In this document: piece by piece, positions 1 through 5,200 of the stretch
Position numbering within the stretch: position 1 is the first letter of the stretch
Layout of the letters: every line of letters begins with the position of its first letter
Source of the DNA: Pseudomonadota bacterium
GTDB lineage: Bacteria > Pseudomonadota > Alphaproteobacteria > Sphingomonadales > Sphingomonadaceae
Assembly: GCA_023386135.1 (NCBI GenBank)
Contig: JAEWKG010000026.1
Coordinates: 1-11,438 of the forward strand
Direction of reading: 5' to 3'
Length of the DNA stretch: 11,438 nt
Program-made: the position numbers and the translations under genes
The notes under the pieces: generated by a model
What the model was told of the DNA's origin: nothing
Seen by the model: the letters and a program-made list of their open reading frames with translations, nothing else
The model's database searches: none

Positions 1-299
1 TGCTTGCCGACCACCGGATCGCCCACGCCGAGTTCGCGCAGCTGGCCGTCCATGTCGCGCACGAACAGCTCGGTCAGCATCACCGACGGGACCTTCAGCA
101 CCTCGCTGCCATCCATCCGCAGCAGCACAATCGAGAGCACCGCGGTGACCATGTCGAACCGCCCCGGCACGGTGTCGGCGACGCCATGCTGCGCGTACCA
201 GGCGGGCCGCCGCGCTTCGTCGACCACCGCTTGCCACAGCGGACGCAATTCCTCGCGCGGATCGGGCGGGCGGGCGAACAGGCGGCTCATCAGGCTCAT
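1..299 (-). CDS. Ubiquinol-cytochrome c chaperone (CBP3/UQCC1-type), N-terminal part, runs off left edge
   Basis: Reverse-strand reading gives 99 codons from ATG at 299 with no stop before the window edge, so the gene is incomplete here. Visible segments include RPLWQAVVDEARRPAWYAQ, then VADTVPGRFDMVTAVLSIVLLR, paraphrased as a conserved GRFDM block at about residues 47-51, and LTELFVRDMDGQLRELGVGD near residues 75-94. This pattern is the ubiquinol-cytochrome c chaperone family, which in mitochondria helps assemble cytochrome b into the bc1 complex; a similar respiratory assembly role is inferred. The full family is roughly 170-180 residues, so about half is visible. In-frame ATGs also occur at 290 and 320; 299 is chosen because homologues I recall begin MSL-x-SRLF. 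No strong Shine-Dalgarno is seen. It is divergent from bamE across a 127-bp gap. Confidence 0.85.
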   Translation of the reverse strand, partial: MSLMSRLFARPPDPREELRPLWQAVVDEARRPAWYAQHGVADTVPGRFDMVTAVLSIVLLRMDGSEVLKVPSVMLTELFVRDMDGQLRELGVGDPVVGK

Positions 300-412
300 G
301 CCGCGCCATGTCGCGCGCATTCAGCGGCAATTCAAGCGGCTGCGCACAGGCGCGCTGCTCCCGCGATTGCCAGCCGCCCGGCGCGGCCCTAAGGCGTGCG
401 CGACGACGATAC

Positions 413-418
413 GAAGGA
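413..418 (+). promoter_or_regulatory. Ribosome binding site of bamE
   Basis: GAAGGA lies 8 bases before the ATG at 427. It fixes the lipoprotein start against the long upstream extension of the open frame. Confidence 0.7.
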
Positions 419-426
419 TTGCGCGA

Positions 427-909
427 ATGAAGGCTGTTCGGTTCCTGGGCGCGGGCGCGCTGCTGGCAATGACGCTGGCGGCCGGCGGCTGCGCCGCGAT
501 CAAGGAAAACCGTGGCTTCATCGTCGACCCGACGCTGACCGAATCGATCCAGCCGGGCGTCGACAACAAGCAGTCGGTGCAGGGCACGCTCGGCCACCCG
601 AGCTTTGAAAGCCAGTTCGGCACCCCGACCTGGTACTACGTATCCAGCCGCACCAGCCGCCGACCGTTCGCCAAGCCGCGGATCGCCGAGCACCAGGTGA
701 TCGCGGTTCAATTCGACGCCGCCGGCAACGTCGCCAACGTGCAGCGCACCGGGATCGACAAGGTCGTGTACCTGTCACCCGACGGCGACGCGACCCCGAC
801 CGTCGGGCGCGAGCGCGGCTTCTTCGAAGACCTGTTCGGCAACATCGGCGCGGTCGGCGCGCCGGGCGCGGGCGGGCCGAACAGCGACGGCAGCAACACC
901 GGCGGGTAG
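427..909 (+). CDS. bamE: Outer membrane protein assembly factor BamE (SmpA/OmlA lipoprotein)
   Basis: 160 residues. The start has a lipoprotein signal: basic MKAVR, a hydrophobic core, then AAGGC with the lipid-bearing cysteine at residue 22. The residue at -3 is Ala rather than the usual Leu. The body matches the SmpA/OmlA (BamE) fold: a motif PGVDNKQSVQGTLGHPSFES-like block at residues 43-62, WYYVSSR at about 69-75, then strands ending VQFDAAGNV and VQRTGIDKV. BamE is a periplasm-facing lipoprotein of the BAM complex that inserts beta-barrel proteins into the outer membrane. The C-terminal tail, about residues 130-160, is Gly/Pro/Asn-rich and probably disordered; E. coli BamE is only 113 residues. 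The start is supported by GAAGGA at 413-418, 8 bases before ATG. The same frame stays open upstream to position 4, but that extension has no signal and would abolish the lipoprotein signal. Confidence 0.9.
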   Translation: MKAVRFLGAGALLAMTLAAGGCAAIKENRGFIVDPTLTESIQPGVDNKQSVQGTLGHPSFESQFGTPTWYYVSSRTSRRPFAKPRIAEHQVIAVQFDAAGNVANVQRTGIDKVVYLSPDGDATPTVGRERGFFEDLFGNIGAVGAPGAGGPNSDGSNTGG

Positions 910-937
910 CTTGAAGCGCACCGGCCGCGCCCCATAT
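910..937 (+). promoter_or_regulatory. Heat-shock (RpoH/sigma-32-type) promoter of hslVU
   Basis: CTTGAA at 910-915 is followed after 14 bases by CCCCATAT at 930-937. This matches the classical sigma-32 pattern (CTTGAA, 13-17 bases, CCCCATnT) almost perfectly. It begins directly after the bamE stop (907-909) and ends 8 bases before the hslV ATG. hslVU is a known heat-shock operon in E. coli, so the location fits. Transcription would begin at about 943-946, at or next to the ATG, and no Shine-Dalgarno precedes hslV. A leaderless or nearly leaderless transcript is therefore inferred. Read-through from bamE is also possible. Confidence 0.72.
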
Positions 938-945
938 CGCGCGGC

Positions 946-1509
946 ATGGACGAGAGACATTCCGCTCACGGTTTGACCCCGTGGCACGGCACCACCATCA
1001 TCGGCGTGAAGCGCGGCGACCGCACGGTCGTCGCGGGCGACGGCCAGGTGTCGATGGGCAACACGGTGATGAAGCCCAACGCTCGCAAGGTGCGCCGGAT
1101 CGGCAAGGACGGCAGCGTCGTTGCGGGCTTCGCCGGCGCGACCGCCGACGCCTTCACCCTGTTCGAGCGGCTGGAGAAGAAGCTGGAGCAGTACAGCGGC
1201 CAGCTGATGCGCGCAGCGGTGGAGCTGGCCAAGGACTGGCGGACCGATAAGTACCTGCGCAACCTCGAAGCGCTGATGATCGTCGCCGACAAGGATGCAT
1301 TGCTGGTGCTGACCGGCAATGGCGATGTGCTCGAGCCTGAAGGCGGGATCGCCGCGATCGGCAGCGGCGGCAACTACGCGCTCGCCGCCGCGCGGGCGCT
1401 GTCCGACTACGAGGACGATCCCGAAAAGATCGCCCGCCGCGCGATGGCGGTCGCGGCCGAGGTCTGCGTGTTCACCAACGACCGCGTGACGGTGGAGTGC
1501 ATTCCATAA
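946..1509 (+). CDS. hslV: ATP-dependent protease peptidase subunit HslV (ClpQ)
   Basis: 187 residues. HslV is the N-terminal-threonine peptidase of the cytoplasmic HslVU protease, a two-ring dodecamer capped by HslU hexamers and related to the proteasome beta subunit. The motif WHGTTIIGVKR places the nucleophile at Thr16, exposed after removal of a 15-residue leader. The other catalytic positions fit the expected spacing: Thr17, Asp32 in AGDGQVSMG, and Lys48 in NARKVRRI. The GSGG loop is at 139-142. Length is normal for the family. ATG 946 has no Shine-Dalgarno; a TTG at 973 would leave a shorter leader but also lacks a well-placed site. The gene lies 36 bp after bamE, behind a heat-shock-type promoter, and is followed by hslU after an unusually long gap holding a palindromic repeat. 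The C-terminus, VTVECIP, differs a little from the usual endings. Confidence 0.96.
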   Translation: MDERHSAHGLTPWHGTTIIGVKRGDRTVVAGDGQVSMGNTVMKPNARKVRRIGKDGSVVAGFAGATADAFTLFERLEKKLEQYSGQLMRAAVELAKDWRTDKYLRNLEALMIVADKDALLVLTGNGDVLEPEGGIAAIGSGGNYALAAARALSDYEDDPEKIARRAMAVAAEVCVFTNDRVTVECIP

Positions 1510-1513
1510 ATCC

Positions 1514-1603
1514 CGTCATCCCCGCGAAAGCGGGGACCCATCTCCCGCCGCCGCGCCAGGCGAGACCGGGGGAGATGGGTCCCGGGTCAAGCCCGGGATG
1601 ACG
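1514..1603 (+). repeat. REP-like composite palindromic repeat between hslV and hslU
   Basis: The arms pair as an outer stem (CGTCATCCC 1514-1522 with GGGATGACG 1595-1603) and an inner stem (GGGACCCATCTCCC 1533-1546 with its exact complement 1570-1583), around a 23-base centre. Each arm also has its own hairpin: CCCCGC-GAAA-GCGGGG at 1520-1535, and CCCGGG-TCAAG-CCCGGG at 1581-1597. The right arm is related to the repeat at 8107-8129 (20 of 23 bases identical). The element fills nearly the whole hslV-hslU gap and would be transcribed as a strong RNA structure. It has no following T tract, so it is not a standard terminator. Its right edge contains the ATG at 1598 that could be mistaken for the hslU start. 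Confidence 0.85.
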
Positions 1604-1627
1604 CACACTTTTTTGACAGGCCACATC

Positions 1628-2929
1628 TTGCAAGAAAACCTCACCCCCAAAGCCATCGTCAAGGCGCTCGACGAGCATATCATCGGTCAGGCCGAGGCCA
1701 AGCGTGCGGTCGCGGTGGCGCTGCGCAACCGCTGGCGCCGCCAGCGGCTCAGCCCCGAGCTGCGCGACGAGGTCAGCCCCAAGAACATCCTGATGATTGG
1801 GCCCACCGGCTGCGGCAAGACCGAGATCAGCCGCCGCCTGGCGAAGCTCGCCGAGGCGCCGTTCGTGAAGGTCGAGGCGACCAAGTTCACCGAGGTCGGC
1901 TACGTCGGCCGCGATGTCGAGCAGATCGCCCGCGACCTGGTCGAGGAAGCGATCCGGCTGGAAAAGGACCGTCGCCGGGAAGCGGTGCGCGAGGCGGCGT
2001 CGAAGGCGGCGATGGACCGACTGTTGAAGGCTCTAGTCGGCGAGAACGCCAGCGAGGCAACCCGCGAAAGCTTCCGCCAACGCGTCACACAGAACGCGAT
2101 GAATGATGTCGAGGTCGAGATCGAGGTCGAGGAAGCCGCCGCGATGCCGTTCGACTTGGGCGGGATGGGCGGCAATGTCGGCATGATCAACCTCTCCGAC
2201 ATGTTCGGCAAGGCGATGGGCAAGCAGAACCTCAAGCGCCGCAAATTGAAGGTCCCCGACGCGTGGGACAAGCTGGTCGACGAGGAAGCCGAGAAGCGGA
2301 TGGACCAGGACGACGTCGCCCGCGTCGCGCTCGCCAACGCCGAGAGCAACGGGATTGTTTTCCTCGACGAGATCGACAAGATCGCGGTCAGCGACGTGCG
2401 CGGCGGGTCGGTCAGCCGCGAGGGCGTCCAGCGCGACCTGCTGCCGCTGATCGAAGGCACCACGGTCTCGACTAAGTACGGGCCGATGAAGACCGACCAC
2501 GTGCTGTTCATCGCCAGCGGCGCGTTCCACGTCGCCAAGCCGAGCGACATGCTGCCCGAACTGCAGGGCCGCTTGCCGATCCGAGTCGAGCTGCAATCGC
2601 TGACCGAAGAGGACTTCGTGCGCATCCTCAGCGAAACGCGCGCCAACCTGGTCGCGCAGTACAAGGCGCTGCTCGGCACCGAGAACGTCACGCTGGAACT
2701 GGGCGACGACGCGGTCCGCGAAATCGCCCGCATCGCCGCGCAGGTGAACGAGAGCATCGAGAACATCGGCGCCCGCCGCCTCCAGACGGTGATGGAAAAG
2801 CTGCTCGAGGAATTGAGCTTCGAAGCCGAGGACCGCACCGGCGAAACCGTGACGATCGACGCCGCCTACGTGCAGGACCGGCTCGGCACGCTGGCGGGCG
2901 ACAGCGACCTGTCGAAGTATATCCTCTAG
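1628..2929 (+). CDS. hslU: ATP-dependent protease ATPase subunit HslU (ClpY)
   Basis: 433 residues from TTG 1628. HslU is the AAA+ hexameric unfoldase that feeds substrates to HslV. Visible in order: Walker A GPTGCGKT at 58-65; pore motif GYVGRD at 91-96; a charged intermediate domain at about 105-230 with a Glu-rich run near 161-169; Walker B GIVFLDEID at 242-250; ELQGR with the likely arginine finger at 315; sensor-2 GARRL at 381-385; and the C-terminal tail DLSKYIL, which docks into HslV. All key residues are present. TTG 1628 is preferred because it gives the usual family start (QENLTPKAIV after Met) and AGG lies at 1618-1620, 7 bases upstream. An in-frame ATG at 1598 would add 10 residues, but it lies inside the palindromic repeat and has no well-placed ribosome site. 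The stop overlaps that of the opposite-strand gene. Confidence 0.96.
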   Translation: MQENLTPKAIVKALDEHIIGQAEAKRAVAVALRNRWRRQRLSPELRDEVSPKNILMIGPTGCGKTEISRRLAKLAEAPFVKVEATKFTEVGYVGRDVEQIARDLVEEAIRLEKDRRREAVREAASKAAMDRLLKALVGENASEATRESFRQRVTQNAMNDVEVEIEVEEAAAMPFDLGGMGGNVGMINLSDMFGKAMGKQNLKRRKLKVPDAWDKLVDEEAEKRMDQDDVARVALANAESNGIVFLDEIDKIAVSDVRGGSVSREGVQRDLLPLIEGTTVSTKYGPMKTDHVLFIASGAFHVAKPSDMLPELQGRLPIRVELQSLTEEDFVRILSETRANLVAQYKALLGTENVTLELGDDAVREIARIAAQVNESIENIGARRLQTVMEKLLEELSFEAEDRTGETVTIDAAYVQDRLGTLAGDSDLSKYIL

Positions 2930-3522
2930 CGGTAGCGGGCACGTTCCTCGCCGGTGACTACTTGGCGCGGCAGCCACGGCCGCAGCCACGCGAGCAGGGC
3001 GCGGGCGTTGTTCTCGTCCAGCGCGGCGCCGAGGTAGGTCGACTTTCCTGCCGCGTCGATCTTGATCCGTCCGCGCTTGCCGAAGTGGCCCAGCGGCGAG
3101 ACCGGCTTGTCGGCGGACAGTTCGCTGTCCCCGGGGCCGACCATGTGGTTGGCGATTACGACCGATTCCAGCGTCGCAATGTCGATCGTGCGTGATCGCC
3201 GCAGTCCAAGCGCGCTCCAGCGATGCACGATCCGGCCGTCATGCACGGCGACCGTCTCCCGGCCGAAGAAGGTGAAAACCAGCTCGGCCAGAACGACGAT
3301 CACGGCCAGCCCAAACAACCCCGCCAGGGGGATATCCCACAGCTCGAGCTTTGGGCGCTCCCACAACTCGCGCGTGTGAAACAACGCCAGCGCGAAGGCA
3401 CCCAGGATGGCTAAAGCCGCATGGCGCCAGTCGTTCTTCAGCGGCAGGACGGCGCGATGCCCGTTGGCGTCGATCTCGACCGTAAAGGGGGGGCTGGGCG
3501 GTCCGAGAAGCCTGTTGCGCAC
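2926..3522 (-). CDS. Uncharacterised two-helix membrane protein with a PH-like C-terminal domain
   Basis: 198 residues from GTG 3522. I do not recognise a named family. Seen: a short hydrophilic N-terminus with a strand-like segment (residues 13-28), two hydrophobic segments at about 34-50 and 64-86, then about 110 soluble residues. The soluble part opens with alternating strands (ETVAVHDGRIVHRWSALG at 89-106) and ends in GKSTYLGAALDENNARALLAWL (159-180, a strand plus a helix). Two helices then a beta-rich domain ending in an amphipathic helix resembles bacterial PH-domain membrane proteins; that is inference. The gene starts 7 bases after the POT transporter stop, so co-translation is likely; the ribosome site (AAGAG) is weak and close. 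The frame stays open up to 3654, but that extension overlaps the transporter gene. Its TAG shares CTAG with the hslU stop on the other strand. Confidence 0.75.
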   Translation of the reverse strand: MRNRLLGPPSPPFTVEIDANGHRAVLPLKNDWRHAALAILGAFALALFHTRELWERPKLELWDIPLAGLFGLAVIVVLAELVFTFFGRETVAVHDGRIVHRWSALGLRRSRTIDIATLESVVIANHMVGPGDSELSADKPVSPLGHFGKRGRIKIDAAGKSTYLGAALDENNARALLAWLRPWLPRQVVTGEERARYR

Positions 3523-3529
3523 CGCTCTT

Positions 3530-4999
3530 CTAGTCGAGGGCCCTGGCGACACCGGGATCCATCGCCACTTCTTCCTTCGGCGGCAGGGCGGCGTCGTCCT
3601 CGGCGTTCTCGCGCGCGAGGATGCGGCGGTAGAATCCGCGCAGTACCAGCACAATCACCGCGGCCGCGAAGCAGAAGGCGGCATTGAGCAGCCAGAAGCT
3701 CGATGGCGTCATCTGCTCGTAGAGGCTTCCCATCCGGCCGCTGATGATGCTGGCAGCGGAGACCGCGAGCGAGTTGATGCCGATCAGGGTGCCGCGCCAG
3801 GTGGCCGGCGCGCGGGTCGCCCACAGCGCCAACATGACGGGCGCGAACCACACCGCGCCGAAGTTCGAGATCACATGGAACATCACCGGCAGCGCCACCG
3901 GCCCCTTGCCCGCGCCGCCGGCGAACATCGGTTCGGCCGCAAGCAGCAGCACCGCGAGGCCGAACAGCGCGAGGCCGAAGGCGAGCTTGCCGTATTCGTC
4001 GGGCTCGCGCCCCTTCTTGGCCATGCTCGCCCAGATCCACAGCGTCAGCGGGGTGAACAGCGCCGGGGCGAGCCCGTCGAGCGACTGGAGATAGGGCACC
4101 GGCATCTCGAAACTGCCGACGTGCATGTCGATGTGGTCCTGCACCCAGACGTTGTAGACGTTCCAGATCTGCGCCTGCGCGGTCCAGAACAGCACGCTGA
4201 TCGGCCACAGCGCGAACAGCCCCATGATCCGGCGCTTCTGGTTGCTGGTGAGGGGCTGCCTGGCGACCGGGTCGCTCGCGGTTGCGGCGGCGGCGCGGCG
4301 GGTGCCGTCGGGTGGCAGGAAGCGCGCGCCGACGAGGTAGATCACCAGCCCGATCAGCATGCCGACGCCGGCGACCGCGAAGCCCGCGTGCCAGCCGTAT
4401 CCGAGCGTGACCGCGACGGTCGAGGTCATGATCGGCGCGATGAAGGCGCCGAAGTTGACCGAGAAATAGTAATACTGGAACGCGTTGGTCTCACGCGGGT
4501 CGCCGTCGGCGTAGAGCGACTTGATCTGCGCCGACAGGTTGCCGCGCAGGAAACCGGCGCCAAACATCAACAGCACCAGCGCGATGAGGAAGGTCGGATC
4601 GAACGCGAGGAAGAAATGCCCCGCGGTCATCATCGCCGCGCCGAGGCCGACCGCGATCTTGCGCCCGGTGAATTTGTCGCCGACCCACCCGCCGAGCAAC
4701 GGCAAGCCAGTGACGAAGGCGAGGTAGAACCCGAACGTCTGCGTCGCCAGCGCGACGTCGGTCAGCGGGCCGGTCATGCTCTCGACCGCGCCGCGATAGG
4801 CATCGAAGCCGATGATCTTCGCCATCCGGTCGGGATGCTTGAGCAGGTCGCCGGTCATGTAGAGGACCAGCATCGCCTGCATCCCGTGGAACGAGATGCG
4901 GTCCCACAGCTCGGTGCCGGCGAGGACCCACAGGCCCTTGGGTTGGCCGAACATATCACCGGTCGGCGCGCGCGGCGCCGCTTCGAGCTGACTGGCCAT
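3530..4999 (-). CDS. POT-family (proton-coupled oligopeptide) MFS transporter
   Basis: 489 residues, many hydrophobic helices, consistent with a 12-14-helix major facilitator. Family marks: an ExxER-like element at 30-34 in TM1 (E30-L-W-D33-R34), MFS motif A GGWVGDKFTGRK at 103-114, and the POT signature region FQYYYFSVNFGAFIAP at 174-189. POT transporters import di- and tripeptides or related nitrogen compounds with protons across the inner membrane. This member is divergent: the second Glu of ExxER is Asp, the following aromatic is Ile, and the usual FKPN-like element reads LRGN (151-154). The substrate is therefore uncertain. ATG 4999 is supported by GGGGAGAG at 5008-5015, 8 bases upstream; a TTG at 5017 would overlap that site. 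It is divergent from the M16 peptidase across 201 bp and is followed 7 bases later by a small membrane protein. Confidence 0.88.
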   Translation of the reverse strand: MASQLEAAPRAPTGDMFGQPKGLWVLAGTELWDRISFHGMQAMLVLYMTGDLLKHPDRMAKIIGFDAYRGAVESMTGPLTDVALATQTFGFYLAFVTGLPLLGGWVGDKFTGRKIAVGLGAAMMTAGHFFLAFDPTFLIALVLLMFGAGFLRGNLSAQIKSLYADGDPRETNAFQYYYFSVNFGAFIAPIMTSTVAVTLGYGWHAGFAVAGVGMLIGLVIYLVGARFLPPDGTRRAAAATASDPVARQPLTSNQKRRIMGLFALWPISVLFWTAQAQIWNVYNVWVQDHIDMHVGSFEMPVPYLQSLDGLAPALFTPLTLWIWASMAKKGREPDEYGKLAFGLALFGLAVLLLAAEPMFAGGAGKGPVALPVMFHVISNFGAVWFAPVMLALWATRAPATWRGTLIGINSLAVSAASIISGRMGSLYEQMTPSSFWLLNAAFCFAAAVIVLVLRGFYRRILARENAEDDAALPPKEEVAMDPGVARALD

Positions 5000-5007
5000 C
5001 GGCGGTA

Positions 5008-5015
5008 CTCTCCCC
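5008..5015 (-). promoter_or_regulatory. Ribosome binding site of the POT transporter
   Basis: GGGGAGAG on the minus strand is 8 bases before ATG 4999. It decides this start over the TTG at 5017, which would run into the site itself. Confidence 0.7.
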
Positions 5016-5020
5016 AAAAG

Positions 5021-5079
5021 CGCCGCTTTGCGCGGCCGGCGCGCGGGATGCGCCCGTGTGCTTCAATGCGCAAGCGGCG
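5021..5079. repeat. Imperfect inverted repeat in the POT/M16 divergent intergenic region
   Basis: CGCCGCTTTGCGC at 5021-5033 is matched by the complement GCGCAAGCGGCG at 5068-5079, with one base missing. It lies between the divergent transporter and peptidase genes, so it could be an operator or an mRNA hairpin in the transporter leader. In GC-rich DNA a chance match is also possible. I see no clear -35/-10 pair for either gene in the rest of the 201-bp region. Confidence 0.3.
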
Positions 5080-5200
5080 CAGTCGGCCCCCGGTCGCTCT
5101 TCGCCGAGCCCAGTGTGCCGTTGGTCGAGCCGCGCGGTTGCGCATGGGGGCAGCCGTCCTCTAGCGTGCGGCCACTGTTTTCTGGGGGACCGCTACCATC

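Noticed and set aside
319..340. Imperfect direct repeat ATTCAGCGGC / ATTCAAGCGGC in the divergent chaperone-bamE region
   Set aside because: Only two short copies, in GC-rich DNA, without any recognised regulator; too weak to call an operator.
367..395. TTGCCA (367-372) with a 17-base spacer as a bamE promoter
   Set aside because: The -10 position reads TAAGGC, which matches the consensus poorly; not enough to call.
4..426. N-terminal extension of the bamE frame
   Set aside because: It is antisense to the chaperone gene and would destroy the lipoprotein signal; a good ribosome site supports ATG 427.
1613..1641. Perfect TTGACA (1613-1618) as a -35 box for a separate hslU promoter
   Set aside because: No -10-like hexamer follows at 16-18 bases, and such a start would lie inside the coding region.
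2109..2134. Short tandem GAGGTCGAGATCGAGG-like repeat within hslU
   Set aside because: It encodes the Glu/Val-rich run of the HslU intermediate domain, so it is ordinary coding sequence.
1900..2989. Minus-strand open frames of about 310-320 residues opposite hslU
   Set aside because: Ser/Arg-rich or His/Val/Asp-rich shadows of a highly conserved gene; no ribosome site or family motif.
3407..5164. A 585-residue plus-strand open frame opposite the POT transporter
   Set aside because: Low-complexity Arg/Glu/His-rich product with no domain; it is the antisense shadow of a well-supported membrane transporter with a good ribosome site.
5138..5166. TTGCGC at 5138-5143 as a -35 box for the M16 peptidase gene
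   Set aside because: The sequence at the -10 distance (CTCTAGCG) is a poor match, and similar hits are expected by chance.
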